A DNA stretch of 64,000 bases, from assembly GCF_004348895.1 (NCBI RefSeq), contig NZ_RRZK01000029.1, positions 273,725 to 337,724 of the forward strand. Reading direction: 5' to 3'. The notes below the pieces were generated by a model that was given only the letters and a program-made list of their open reading frames with translations, searched no databases and had not been told where the DNA came from. Shown piece by piece: positions 14,849 through 25,304 of this stretch; the stretch's first letter is position 1; every line of letters begins with the position of its first letter. The position numbers were made by a program, and so were the translations under genes. This stretch comes from Pseudomonas vancouverensis. Its GTDB lineage: Bacteria; Pseudomonadota; Gammaproteobacteria; Pseudomonadales; Pseudomonadaceae.

Positions 14849-15676
14849 TCAGGAGTGCTGCAACTTCTGCGCGCGCTTGTCCGCCAGGTGTTGCACCACC
14901 AGCCGGCCGATCAGCACCAGCAAGGTCAGGCTGATCAACAGCACCGAGATCGCCGCGACGCTTGGGTCGACGTTGTCACGCAGGCCGCTCCAGATGCGTT
15001 TGGGCAGGGTGTCGACGTTGACGCTGGTGATGAACAGCGTCACCGCAACTTCCTCCCACGACAGGGCGAAACCCAACAGCGCTGTGGACGCCAGGCCCAA
15101 CTTCAGGTTCGGCAGGATCACCATGAAGGTGGTCTGCATCAAGCTGGCACCGAGGTTGCGCGAGGCCAGTTCGATGCGCCGGTCAATCTGGCTCAGGGCG
15201 ACCAGCATGGTCACCACGCCGTAAGGCACGACCATGATCACGTGGGCGATCACTACACCGGTCAGGGTGTCATAGCCCACGCCCGGTGCAATGCGACCGA
15301 GTTTGGTCTCCATGAAGTACAGCACCAGCGCCGAAATCACCGGCGGAATCGCCATCGGCAGCAGCACCAGGCCGATCAGCGCGGTGGCCAGTTTCGAGCG
15401 CATGTACCAGATGCCGAGGCTGAAGCTCGCCGCCAGGAGCGTGGCGATGATGCTGGTGGCGAAGGCGATGGTCAGGCTCTGGCTGATGGCGTGGAACCAG
15501 TCCGGGTTGCTCACCAGCGCTTCGTAGTGACGCAGCGACCAGTTGCCCTCGGGCATCGACAGGAAGCGTTTGCTGGTGAACGACACCGGAATGACCGTCA
15601 GCAGCGGGAACAGCATGAAGGCCATGGCGACCACGGCCAGTAGCCGGGTACTCAGGCTTGTGCGATGGGTATTCAT
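14849..15676 (-). CDS. ABC transporter permease, PotC/PotI type
   Basis: This 275-residue inner-membrane permease has about six hydrophobic segments. The binding-protein-dependent transport loop that docks on the ATPase is visible as ASRNLGASLMQTTFMVILPN. The hydrophobic N-terminal anchor and the overall length fit the second permease of spermidine/putrescine-type importers. It is the last gene of a four-gene leftward operon, seven bases after the other permease. The substrate cannot be read from the permease; a polyamine-like or amide compound is suggested by family. Confidence 0.9.
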   Translation of the reverse strand: MNTHRTSLSTRLLAVVAMAFMLFPLLTVIPVSFTSKRFLSMPEGNWSLRHYEALVSNPDWFHAISQSLTIAFATSIIATLLAASFSLGIWYMRSKLATALIGLVLLPMAIPPVISALVLYFMETKLGRIAPGVGYDTLTGVVIAHVIMVVPYGVVTMLVALSQIDRRIELASRNLGASLMQTTFMVILPNLKLGLASTALLGFALSWEEVAVTLFITSVNVDTLPKRIWSGLRDNVDPSVAAISVLLISLTLLVLIGRLVVQHLADKRAQKLQHS

Positions 15677-15683
15677 AGTGTCC

Positions 15684-16556
15684 TCAGCCTACCAGTCGGT
15701 TCACGCGGGTCATTTTCAACAGCACCCAGATCAGCGCGCTGACCAGTGCCAGCAAGACCACGCTCAGTGCCGCACCCAGGCCCCAGTTGCTGGTCTGGAA
15801 CATTTGCAGGAACACGTACTCGGCGATCATCACCGTTTGCCCGCCACCCAACAGCACCGGAGTGATGAAGAAGCCCAGGCAGAACACGAAGACCATGATG
15901 AAGGCACCGAGGATGCCTGGCAGGGTCTGCGGCAGCAGCACTTGCCAGAAGGTGCGCAGGGCACCGGCACCCAGGCCGCGAGAGGCCATGAGCACGCGTT
16001 GGTCCAGTTGGCGCATGGTCGACAGCAGCGGGAACACCGCGTACGGGATCATCACGTGGAGCATGCCGATGACCACGCCTATTTCATTGCGGCTCAGTTG
16101 CAGCGGTTGGTCGATCAGGCCCATGCCCATCAGGCCGTTGTTCAACACGCCGTTGCTGCGCAGGGCGATCAACCAGCCGAAGGCGCGTACCAGCACCGAA
16201 ATCCAGAACGGGATGAAGATGCAGATCTCCACCACGCGCTGCCAGAACGGCGGGCTGAACACCCAGCAGTAGGCCAGCAGATAACCGATGATCAAGGCCA
16301 GGCCGCTGACCGTCAGACACAGGCGCAGGGTGCGCCAGAGCATCTCGTGGATCGCCGGGTCCGTGGCGATGCGCTGGTACTGCTCGATGCCCGGGGTGGG
16401 CAGCGAAAAGCTCCAGCCGACCACGCCGAGAAACGGCAGCACGTAGAACACCAGCAGCAACACCGGCAGCGGGAACAACAGCAAGCCGCGCTCCAGGCCC
16501 GGCGAGCTGAACCGCGCTTTGGGCGCGGTCAGGGTTGTGGTCAGGGTCGTCGTCAT
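15684..16556 (-). CDS. ABC transporter permease, PotB/PotH type
   Basis: This 290-residue permease has an N-terminal membrane anchor (LLLFPLPVLLLVFYVLPFLG), a periplasmic loop and five further helices. The EAA docking loop is present as ASRGLGAGALRTFWQVLLPQ. It pairs with the downstream permease and with the ATPase and binding protein upstream. Ten bases separate it from the binding-protein gene, so all are probably cotranscribed. Confidence 0.9.
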   Translation of the reverse strand: MTTTLTTTLTAPKARFSSPGLERGLLLFPLPVLLLVFYVLPFLGVVGWSFSLPTPGIEQYQRIATDPAIHEMLWRTLRLCLTVSGLALIIGYLLAYCWVFSPPFWQRVVEICIFIPFWISVLVRAFGWLIALRSNGVLNNGLMGMGLIDQPLQLSRNEIGVVIGMLHVMIPYAVFPLLSTMRQLDQRVLMASRGLGAGALRTFWQVLLPQTLPGILGAFIMVFVFCLGFFITPVLLGGGQTVMIAEYVFLQMFQTSNWGLGAALSVVLLALVSALIWVLLKMTRVNRLVG

Positions 16557-16566
16557 GGTCGATGGC

Positions 16567-17679
16567 TCACTTGGACAGGCGCGTCAGATACTCTTCCAGG
16601 GCCTTGGAATAGTTATCGGCGTACCACTGTGCATTGAGGGCGATCTGTTTTTTCAGGTTGTCCGGCGAAGCGCAGTTGGCTTGCAGTTGCTCGGGCGACA
16701 TGAGTTTTTCCGTGGCGCTGTTCGACGGGCCGTTGCCCAGTGCTTCGAACAGCTTGAGCTGGCCTTCAGGCTGCAAGGCGTGCTGGATGAACTGCATGGC
16801 CGGCTGCGTGCCGCCCGGGTTGCCGGTCAATACCGCCCAGCTGCTGGAGTTGATGAAGCCATTGTCGAAGCTCCAGCGCACACGGTTGTCGGTGTCTTCG
16901 CTGAGCAGCTTGGCGCGGGTGTGCCAGATCGCGCCGACCGACACTTCGCCGTCGACCATCAGTTGCTGGCTCTCGGCACCCGAACTCCAGAACGACAGCA
17001 CGTGCGGCTTGATTTCGTCGATCTTCTTCATCGCCCGCGGCACGTCCAGCGGGTACAGCTGATCGGCAGGCACGCCGTCGGCCAGCAGCGCCGCTTCGAG
17101 CATGCCGTTCATCCATTTGTACAAGGTGCGCTTGCCGGGGAATTTCTTCACGTCCCAGAAATCCGCCCAGGTCTTGGGCCCGTTGTCGCCAAACTTGGCG
17201 CTGTCCCAGGCCATGACGTAGCTGAACTGGTAGCTGGCGATGCCGAAGTCGGAACTCAGGGCCGGCGCGACCTGATCACGCTTGATGGTGTTGTAGTCCA
17301 GCGGTTGCAGGATCTTCTCGCGACCCAGGACGATGGCGCTGTAGCTCTCGACGTCGACCACGTCCCAGCTCGGTTGACCGCTGGCCAGTTGCGAACGGAT
17401 CGCGCCCTCGGTCGGGCCGGCGCCGTCGATGCGCACCTGGATCCCGGTGTTCTTGGTGAAGGTGTCGGTCCAGGCCGACTTGAACGCGTTCAGCGCGTCG
17501 CCACCCCAGTTGACCACCACCAGCGGCTTGTCCGCCGACCAGCTGATGCCGCTGCGCAGCGCCAGCGGCACGGCGGCCAGCAGGCCCATGGCCTGGATGA
17601 AGGTGCGACGGTTGATCTGACCGTCACGGGCCTTTTCGATAAGCACTTCGATGCAGTCTTGCTGGTGATCCTGGCGCAT
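16567..17679 (-). CDS. ABC transporter substrate-binding protein with Tat signal
   Basis: This 370-residue periplasmic binding protein resembles PotD/PotF-type family 1 solute-binding proteins. A long N-terminal region leads to a twin-arginine signal, NRRTFIQAMGLLAAVPLAL, about residues 23-42, so export folded through Tat is predicted. The mature part begins near SADKPLVVVNWGGD and contains the WDVVDVES and MAWDSAKF segments typical of the group. The ATG at 17679 has GAGGA eight bases upstream; a TTG two codons earlier is the alternative. Tat export of a solute-binding protein is less common than Sec and may reflect early folding. Confidence 0.9.
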   Translation of the reverse strand: MRQDHQQDCIEVLIEKARDGQINRRTFIQAMGLLAAVPLALRSGISWSADKPLVVVNWGGDALNAFKSAWTDTFTKNTGIQVRIDGAGPTEGAIRSQLASGQPSWDVVDVESYSAIVLGREKILQPLDYNTIKRDQVAPALSSDFGIASYQFSYVMAWDSAKFGDNGPKTWADFWDVKKFPGKRTLYKWMNGMLEAALLADGVPADQLYPLDVPRAMKKIDEIKPHVLSFWSSGAESQQLMVDGEVSVGAIWHTRAKLLSEDTDNRVRWSFDNGFINSSSWAVLTGNPGGTQPAMQFIQHALQPEGQLKLFEALGNGPSNSATEKLMSPEQLQANCASPDNLKKQIALNAQWYADNYSKALEEYLTRLSK

Positions 17680-17769
17680 GGGCAAGTCCTCAAGCGGCGG
17701 GCACCTCGGTGGGCACCGGCCTTTTTGTTGTCATTGGAAGAGAGCTTTTTGACGCAATGTTCTGGGGGT

Positions 17770-18861
<1,092 letters not shown>

Positions 18862-19038
18862 AATGAGGTTCCTCTTCTTATTTTGCCCATCAAACGTTCG
18901 AGGACGGAGGTCAATCCGAAATGGGCTTTCGGCCTATTATTGTTAAAAATATCGCTACATCAATGGAATTATTTTGCGCGCATTGGTTAGTTTTATTACT
19001 CAAAAACCAACGGTAACACTGCCCCCTGTGGGAGCGTT

Positions 19039-19944
19039 TCAGAGGGTGTCCTGCCAGGTCTGGTGCGATGACTGCAGCTGGGTCTTGACCCAGTTGCTGA
19101 ACGCCTTGACCACCGGGCGCTCGGCTTTCTGCGGGTCGGCGGCCAGGTAATAGCCGCGGTGCAGGTCGATGCCGATGTCGAACGGCCGCACCAGCAAGCC
19201 CTTGGACAGCGCGTCGCCGCTGATCAGGTTGTCACCGATGGCGATGCCTTGACCGGCAATGCAGGCCGACTGCGCGCAATGCGCATCGGAAAACAGAATG
19301 CCGCTCATCGCGTTGACCCCCGAAGCCCCGGCGGCGGTCAGCCAGACCCGCCAGTCCGAGTAGTCAGTCATGTGCAGCAGGGGGTAGTTGCTCAGTTCCT
19401 GGGGGCTTTTCAATCCGCTCAGCGCGTTGATCAGACGCGGGCTGCACACCGGGAAGAAACGCAACGCGACGATTTCCTCAACAATCATTTCCGGCCAGTC
19501 GCCAATCCCGTAGGCGATGAACAGGTCGGCGTTCTGGTTGTGGGTGTCGTCCGGTGTACGCGGAGAAATCAGCTGCAACTGCACCTGCGGAAACTGGCGC
19601 AGAAAGGCACCGATGTGGTGACACAGGAAGTAGGTGGCGAAACCGGGAGCACAACTCACGCACAAGCGCCCGGACACTTCCTGATCGCCGACCAGGTGCC
19701 CGGCGTCGAGCAGGTTCAGGAGGATGCCGTGGACTTCCCGCGCATAACGTTCGCCCTGGTAGGTCAGGCCGATACCGCGACCAATGCGCTCGGTCAGGGC
19801 AAAGCCCACGCACTCTTCAAGCTTGCTGATCTGGTGGCTGATGGCGCTGCGGGTCAGGTTCAGTTCCCGGGCCGCGACGGACACGCTGCCCGAGCGAGCG
19901 ACGGCGTCGAGGGCGCGAAGGGCTGTCATCGAAGGAAAACGCAT
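19039..19944 (-). CDS. LysR-family regulator, GcvA-like subgroup
   Basis: This 301-residue regulator opens with MRFPSMTALRALDAVARSGS and an HTH in SVAARELNLTRSAISHQI, typical of the GcvA/AmpR branch. The rest is a type 2 periplasmic-binding effector domain. It is divergent from the amidohydrolase gene with 246 bases between, and the leftward ABC operon lies behind it. It is therefore the natural candidate to control both, responding to a pathway substrate or intermediate. Confidence 0.9.
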   Translation of the reverse strand: MRFPSMTALRALDAVARSGSVSVAARELNLTRSAISHQISKLEECVGFALTERIGRGIGLTYQGERYAREVHGILLNLLDAGHLVGDQEVSGRLCVSCAPGFATYFLCHHIGAFLRQFPQVQLQLISPRTPDDTHNQNADLFIAYGIGDWPEMIVEEIVALRFFPVCSPRLINALSGLKSPQELSNYPLLHMTDYSDWRVWLTAAGASGVNAMSGILFSDAHCAQSACIAGQGIAIGDNLISGDALSKGLLVRPFDIGIDLHRGYYLAADPQKAERPVVKAFSNWVKTQLQSSHQTWQDTL

Positions 19945-20015
19945 AAATCATCCCGTTCTTGTTGTTAGTGCTGGATATGGTGACGTAAATCGAACAGTCA
20001 GGCCAAAAAAAATCG

Positions 20016-20041
20016 ATTGTTGTATTGGTTGGTTCAACAAT
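20016..20041. promoter_or_regulatory. Candidate LysR operator in the divergent control region
   Basis: ATTGTTG (20016-20022) and CAACAAT (20035-20041) are perfect inverted repeats with a 12-base spacer, in the AT-rich gap between the LysR gene and the amidohydrolase gene. The location and symmetry suit a LysR site; the classical T-N11-A core is only loosely met. Confidence 0.45.
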
Positions 20042-20190
20042 ACTAGCTCAAATGTTCACTGACCCGTTGTATGCCAGAAGCGATCGCCTCGACGTTTCCC
20101 GGTGACTAAAACAACAACAATTTTTCAGGTTCCCGACACGCCCCGCGTCCCGTGGACCTTTCAATCTCCCTGAAATCAAAGGTGGCTTGC

Positions 20191-21939
20191 ATGGCTGAGT
20201 CCGACAACTTCTCCTCTACACATTCCGCGCAGGGGACCTACGCCGATCTGATCCTCAGCAACGGTCGTATCTACACTCAGGACCCGGCGAACCCGTGGGC
20301 CGAGGCCGTGGCGATCCGTGATGGCAAGTTGATCGGTGTCGGCAGTGTCGCTGCGCTCGCGATGTACAAGGGCTCGACCACTCGTGTGCACGACCTGCAA
20401 GGCGCGTTCTGCATGCCCGGCCTGCATGACATGCACACCCACCCGGACCTCGCGCTGGCGCCACGCTACAGCGACGACCTGGATGTCGGTATCGAAGACC
20501 CGACGCCTGAACAACTGCGCGAAAGCATCCTCGCCTACGCCGACAAGCATCCGGGCGATGGCTGGATCTACGGTCAGTACTGGGTGCGCTACACCTTCCG
20601 CGAAGCCGGCCTGACTCCGGGGCGTGCGTGGCTCGACAGCGTCATGCCGGACCGTCCGGTGGCGCTGCTGGACCGCATGTGGGGCACCATGATGGTCAAC
20701 TCCAAGGCCCTGGAATTGGCCGGCATCGATGGCAATACCTCCGATCCGCGCAACGGCTACTTCGAGCGTGACGAACTGACCGGCGAACCCACCGGCCTGA
20801 TGATCGACGGCGCCTACGCGATGATCCACGCGGCGATGCCACCGACCCCGGTCAGCGTGCTGCGCCGTGCCTACCGCGATGGCGTGCACTTCCAGAGTTC
20901 CCGTGGGGTGACCGCGAGCAAATATGTGCATGTCTGCGAACAGCGCCTGCAAGCCCTGAAGGAGCTGGACGACAGCGGCGAACTGACCGTGCGCATCGAA
21001 GCGGCGATCAGTTGGCAGGACGACATCTTCCCGGTGCGCCGTCGCTGGGAACTGCTGGCGGGCGAGCGTCACTACTACCGCAGCGCACGCCTTAGCGCCA
21101 ACGCGGTGAAGTTCCACTTCGACGGCACCGTCGAACCGAAATCCTCGTACCTGCTGACCCCGTGGCCGGAAGAGAAAACCTGGCGCGGCAAGCTCAACCT
21201 GACCCCGGAACACATCACCGACATGGTGGTGGACATGGACCGCAAGGGCATCCGCGTGATCGCCCACTGCACCGGCGACGGCGCGTCCGACGTGTTCCTC
21301 GATGCCGTGGCCGAAGCCCGTCGTCGCAACGGCTTCAGCGGCGTACGCCACCAGTGCGCGCACAGCACCCTGCTGCACCCGGGCAACCTGCCGCGCTTCA
21401 AGGAACTGAACGTCATCGCTGAGTTTTCCCCGGCGGCCTGGTACCCGACCCCCTTTGCCAGCGGCGCACGTTCGGGCTACGGCCAGGAACGCCTCAAGCG
21501 CATCTACGACTTCAAAGGCGTGTTGGCAGCGGGCGGCACGGCGGTGATGGGCACCGACTGGCCGGTGGCATCCATCGACCCATGGCTGGCCCTGGAGACC
21601 ATGATCACCCGGCAGAACCCGTGGAACGACGACCCGGCATGCTTCGGCGACCCGATCAGCCTCGAACAGGCGCTGACCGTGATCACCAGCAACGGCGCCG
21701 TGGCCATGGGCCTGGAACACAGCACCGGCAGCCTGCAAGTGGGCAAGTCGGCGGACCTGATCGTCATCGACCGTGACCTGTTCGCCCAGCCGGCGCGCAA
21801 TTACATCCACAAGACCCAGGTGCTGCAGACCTTCGTCGAAGGGCAACTGGTCTATGACCGTCACTCGAGCCTGCAAGCCATTGGCCTCAAGGCCGTGTGG
21901 CAAGGTGAACCACCGGTGCTGGAGGGCAAGGCAGAATGA
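20191..21939 (+). CDS. YtcJ-like metal-dependent amidohydrolase
   Basis: This 582-residue member of amidohydrolase family 3 has an N-terminal beta domain starting YADLILSNGRIYTQDP and the metal HxH pair H82/H84 in GLHDMHTHPD. Downstream metal/catalytic segments are VIAHCTGDGASD and MGTDWPVASIDPW. YtcJ-type enzymes hydrolyse amides or cyclic amides of unknown range. The ATG at 20191 with an AAAGGTGG ribosome site is chosen over a GTG at 20152. It is cotranscribed with the GTPase (overlap of four bases) and the aldolase. Confidence 0.87.
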   Translation: MAESDNFSSTHSAQGTYADLILSNGRIYTQDPANPWAEAVAIRDGKLIGVGSVAALAMYKGSTTRVHDLQGAFCMPGLHDMHTHPDLALAPRYSDDLDVGIEDPTPEQLRESILAYADKHPGDGWIYGQYWVRYTFREAGLTPGRAWLDSVMPDRPVALLDRMWGTMMVNSKALELAGIDGNTSDPRNGYFERDELTGEPTGLMIDGAYAMIHAAMPPTPVSVLRRAYRDGVHFQSSRGVTASKYVHVCEQRLQALKELDDSGELTVRIEAAISWQDDIFPVRRRWELLAGERHYYRSARLSANAVKFHFDGTVEPKSSYLLTPWPEEKTWRGKLNLTPEHITDMVVDMDRKGIRVIAHCTGDGASDVFLDAVAEARRRNGFSGVRHQCAHSTLLHPGNLPRFKELNVIAEFSPAAWYPTPFASGARSGYGQERLKRIYDFKGVLAAGGTAVMGTDWPVASIDPWLALETMITRQNPWNDDPACFGDPISLEQALTVITSNGAVAMGLEHSTGSLQVGKSADLIVIDRDLFAQPARNYIHKTQVLQTFVEGQLVYDRHSSLQAIGLKAVWQGEPPVLEGKAE

Positions 21940-22883
21940 CGTCTCCACGTATTGCCGTGACCGTGGTGTCGGGGTTTCTCGGCGCCGGCAAAACCACCTT
22001 GCTCAACCGCATGGTGCGCCGTGCGGAGGGCAGCCGACTGGCCGTGATCGTCAATGATTTCGGCGAACTGAACATTGATGCAGCCATCGTTTCCGAAGTA
22101 ACGGACGCGGTGTATAGCCTGCAAAACGGCTGCATCTGCTGCACTGTGCAGGAAGACCTGCTGGCGCAACTGGGCAGCCTGGCGCAACTGGAGCCACGGC
22201 TCGAACGCATCGTCATCGAGTGCAGCGGTGTCTCCGATCCGCAGCGCATCGTGCAGACCCTCGCCTACCCGCAACTGCGCAGCCAGATGCAACTGGACAT
22301 GGTCATCACCGTGGTCGACGCCACCCGCCATTTGCAGCTCGAAGGTGAGTACGCACGCCTGGCGCGGGCACAGGTTGCGGCCGCCGATCTGCTGTTGCTG
22401 AACAAGACCGATCTGGTCGATGAAGAGCAATTGCAAGGCTTGCGCAATGCCCTGGGATTACGCACCCGCATCCACGAAAGTGTGCAGGCGCAATTGCCGG
22501 ACGCGCTGTGGCTCGACACCGATCTGGAGTTGGAACCGCGTGCGGTGAAGCCGCTGACACGGGTGTCCGATGGCGACCATGGCGAGATGTTCAGCAGTTG
22601 GTTGTGGCAGAGCGATGCGCGTCTGGATGCCGACGGTTTGCGTGGCTGGTTGCAGGCCTTGCCCAGTGACGTGTTCCGGGTCAAGGGCCTGGTGGTGCTG
22701 GCCCAGGGCAACAAGGCGCACTGGTTGCAACACGTCGGCACCCGCAGTCAGTTCCTGCTGGCTACCGATGAAGCCCTGGCGAAAACCACGCGCCTGGTGT
22801 TCATCGCCCGTCGTGGTTTCGATGGTTGGGACGCCTTGGGCCAAGGGCTTGAGGCTTGTGTGGTGAAGGAGGTGGCGGCATGA
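21936..22883 (+). CDS. COG0523/CobW-family metallochaperone GTPase
   Basis: The 315-residue GTPase has Walker A GFLGAGKTT (13-21), the metal-binding motif GCICC (65-69) and NKTD near residue 150, followed by the CobW C-terminal domain. Family members deliver Zn, Co or Fe to client enzymes or act under metal limitation. The ATG overlaps the amidohydrolase stop by four bases, so translation is coupled and the hydrolase or the adjacent aldolase is the likely client. No Zur-like operator is evident, so it appears pathway-specific rather than a zinc-starvation gene. Confidence 0.9.
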   Translation: MTSPRIAVTVVSGFLGAGKTTLLNRMVRRAEGSRLAVIVNDFGELNIDAAIVSEVTDAVYSLQNGCICCTVQEDLLAQLGSLAQLEPRLERIVIECSGVSDPQRIVQTLAYPQLRSQMQLDMVITVVDATRHLQLEGEYARLARAQVAAADLLLLNKTDLVDEEQLQGLRNALGLRTRIHESVQAQLPDALWLDTDLELEPRAVKPLTRVSDGDHGEMFSSWLWQSDARLDADGLRGWLQALPSDVFRVKGLVVLAQGNKAHWLQHVGTRSQFLLATDEALAKTTRLVFIARRGFDGWDALGQGLEACVVKEVAA

Positions 22884-23635
22884 ACCCGATCGAACAGCGT
22901 TTGCGCGAAGAACTGGCGGCCTGCTATCGGTTGATTGCGCATTTCCGTATGACCGACCTGATCTTCACCCACATCTCGGTGCGGATCCCGGGGCCGGAAC
23001 ATCATTTTCTGATCAACCCCTATGGGCTGATGTTCGATGAAATCACCGCGTCCAATCTGGTCAAGATCGACCTCGACGGCCATGCCGTCGAGCCGTCACC
23101 GTACCCGGTGAACCCCGCCGGTTTCGTGATTCACAGCGCCATCCACGGCGCCCGTGAAAACGCGCAATGCGTGCTGCACACCCACACCAAATCCGGTTGC
23201 GCGGTGGCGGCGCTCAAGTGCGGATTGTTGCCGGTGAACCAGATCTCCCTGGAGTTTTATGGCCGGGTTGCCTACCACGACTACGAAGGCGTGGCGCTGG
23301 ACTTGAGCGAGCAAGAGCGTCTGGTCGCGGACATCGGTGACAAGCCGGTGTTGATGTTGCGCAACCACGGCTTGCTGACGGTAGGGGAGACGGTGGGGCA
23401 GGCGTTCATGCGCATGTACTACCTGGAAAAGGCTTGCGACATTCAACTGGCAGCCATGGCTGCGGGAGAGTTGGTCTTGCCACCGGCCGACGTCTGCGCG
23501 CACACCGAGCGTCAGTTCAATGATCCGGGGCGGCCGCTGGAAGAGGGTGAGTTGAACGACCCGGATGCGATGCAACTGGCCTGGGCGGCGTTGTTGCGAT
23601 TGCTGGACCGCGTTGCGCCCGGGTATCGCGACTGA
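22880..23635 (+). CDS. Class II aldolase/adducin family protein
   Basis: This 251-residue protein of the L-fuculose-phosphate aldolase/adducin fold has metal histidines in VLHTHTKSG and LRNHGLL. The ATG at 22880 overlaps the GTPase stop (ATGA) and has AAGGAGG seven bases upstream, so the longer frame is rejected. Enzymes of this fold do metal-dependent retro-aldol cleavage or decarboxylation. With the amidohydrolase it suggests a pathway that opens an amide and then cleaves a hydroxylated product. Paired REP sequences follow it. Confidence 0.87.
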   Translation: MNPIEQRLREELAACYRLIAHFRMTDLIFTHISVRIPGPEHHFLINPYGLMFDEITASNLVKIDLDGHAVEPSPYPVNPAGFVIHSAIHGARENAQCVLHTHTKSGCAVAALKCGLLPVNQISLEFYGRVAYHDYEGVALDLSEQERLVADIGDKPVLMLRNHGLLTVGETVGQAFMRMYYLEKACDIQLAAMAAGELVLPPADVCAHTERQFNDPGRPLEEGELNDPDAMQLAWAALLRLLDRVAPGYRD

Positions 23636-23662
23636 TCCAGAAAATCGGTTGTTTGGGCCTGC

Positions 23663-23757
23663 GCCATCGCGAGCAAGCTCGCTCCCACAGTGAAGTTCAG
23701 TGAACACCGTATCCGGATGCGATGCGGATTAAATGTGGGAGCGAGCTTGCTCGCGAT
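23663..23757. repeat. Paired REP palindromes (REPIN), tail-to-tail
   Basis: CGCGAGCAAGCTCGCTCCCA (within 23663-23689) and its inverse TGTGGGAGCGAGCTTGCTCG (from 23734) flank about 45 bases. The element lies between the aldolase and histidine kinase genes, which converge on it. Confidence 0.87.
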
Positions 23758-23783
23758 AACGGAGTGTCAGGCACCTCAGACTT

Positions 23784-25304
23784 TCAGGCCGGCCGCGGTG
23801 TGTTGAGGTTCATCGAGCGCACCGCCAGCGCCGTCGCCGTGTCCTCATCGATCGGCAAGGAAAACCGGAAGGTCGCCCCACGCCCCGGCACCTCCACCAA
23901 CTGAATCTCGCAGCCATGCAATTGCAGGATGCGATGCACAATCCTCAGCCCCAACCCGCCATCACGCCGTGCACCGCCGATATTGAACGGCCGCAAAAAC
24001 AGCCCTTCGCGCAACTCCGGCGCAATCCCCGGTCCGCTGTCGCTGACGGTGACGTCGATAAACGCCCCACGCGGTCGCAAGTCCAGTTCCACCTCGCCAC
24101 CCTGCGGCGTATGGCGCAGGGCATTGTCGAACAGGTTGGTCAGCACCCGCTCGATCAACCCCAGGTCGGCACAGGCCGGTGAAACATTCGGGGCGAAGGT
24201 CGCCTTGAGCTCGACCTTGCGCGCCTCGGCGGTCAGCTCGAATTTCTGGAAGATGTCCTGGGCCAGATCGGTCAGCGAGAAGCGCTCCAGAATCGGCTGC
24301 ACAAAACCGTGCTCCAGGCGCACCAGTTCCAGCAACGATTGCGCCAGGCCACCGACCTTGCGGCTCTGGTCCAGGGCGATACCCAGGTAACGACGGCGGT
24401 CGGCAGGGGACAGCGAGGCGTCCTTGAGCGACAGGGTTTCCAGATAGCCGTGCAGCGACGCCAGTGGCGTGCGCAGATCGTGGGAGATGTTCGCCACCAG
24501 CTCGCGACGTTCCTGATCCTGGCGGGTCAACGTTCGCCATTGCTCGCCAAGCCGCGCCTGCATCTGCCGGAAGGCGGCGTCGAGCACGGCGATTTCATCG
24601 TGACTGGCGGCTTTTTCCACGGCGACCGGCAACGCCGGCGTGACCGGCACACCGTCGATGTCGAACTGGCTGACAGTCTCGGTCAAGCGTCGCAAAGGCC
24701 GGGTGATCAGGGCAAAGGCAGTAAGGCCGGCAATCAGGCAGAGCAGGGCGACCAGGGCGATGGACAACAATGCGGTGTTAAGCGCTGCACTGGTGGCGCC
24801 GCGCTCGGCCAGGCGATCGTGGTCTTCGCCCAGCAGCACCACGTACAGATAACCGGCGGGTTTGCCGTCGACCTTCAATGGGGCGGCACTGAACACCTTG
24901 CGCGCATCGACGCTGCGCGGATCGTCGCCAAGAATCGGCAAGGCATCGCCGCGCAGCAGACGCTGAACCGGTGCCAGGTCAATGCGCTCGCGATGAATGC
25001 GGCCTTCGGGGGCGGCACTGCCGACAATCTTGCCCTCGGTGTCGAGCAGGTACACCTCGACACTCGGGTTGACCAGCATCAACTGGCTGAACAGGTCGCG
25101 CACGGCGTTGGGCATCAGGCCCTTGGTGTCCATCAACACGGTGTCCCGGGCGATGTGTTGCGCCAGGTCGCGGGACAGGCCTTGCACCACTTCCTGCTCG
25201 TGCATCTGGTTGGAGCGCACCTGCAACCACGCCGACGTGCCGCAGCACACCAGCAGCAACACGGCGAACACCAGGGACAGTCGTTGCGTCAGGGTCAGCC
25301 TCAT
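23784..25304 (-). CDS. Two-component sensor histidine kinase
   Basis: This 506-residue inner-membrane kinase has a first membrane helix at about 8-27, a periplasmic sensor of about 150 residues, a second helix at about 177-200, then HAMP, HisKA with H275 in ANISHDLRTP, and HATPase_c with N box, DSGPGIA and GLGLRIVH. The ATG at 25304 overlaps the stop of the response regulator gene (ATGA); longer frames are shadows. The kinase shares the control region with the divergent methionine sulfoxide repair genes, so it may sense periplasmic oxidant damage; that is inference. Confidence 0.93.
   Translation of the reverse strand: MRLTLTQRLSLVFAVLLLVCCGTSAWLQVRSNQMHEQEVVQGLSRDLAQHIARDTVLMDTKGLMPNAVRDLFSQLMLVNPSVEVYLLDTEGKIVGSAAPEGRIHRERIDLAPVQRLLRGDALPILGDDPRSVDARKVFSAAPLKVDGKPAGYLYVVLLGEDHDRLAERGATSAALNTALLSIALVALLCLIAGLTAFALITRPLRRLTETVSQFDIDGVPVTPALPVAVEKAASHDEIAVLDAAFRQMQARLGEQWRTLTRQDQERRELVANISHDLRTPLASLHGYLETLSLKDASLSPADRRRYLGIALDQSRKVGGLAQSLLELVRLEHGFVQPILERFSLTDLAQDIFQKFELTAEARKVELKATFAPNVSPACADLGLIERVLTNLFDNALRHTPQGGEVELDLRPRGAFIDVTVSDSGPGIAPELREGLFLRPFNIGGARRDGGLGLRIVHRILQLHGCEIQLVEVPGRGATFRFSLPIDEDTATALAVRSMNLNTPRPA

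Noticed and set aside
20176..21948. 590-codon minus-strand frame opposite the amidohydrolase
   Set aside because: The amidohydrolase frame has metal-site motifs and fits the operon; the antisense frame shows no domain.
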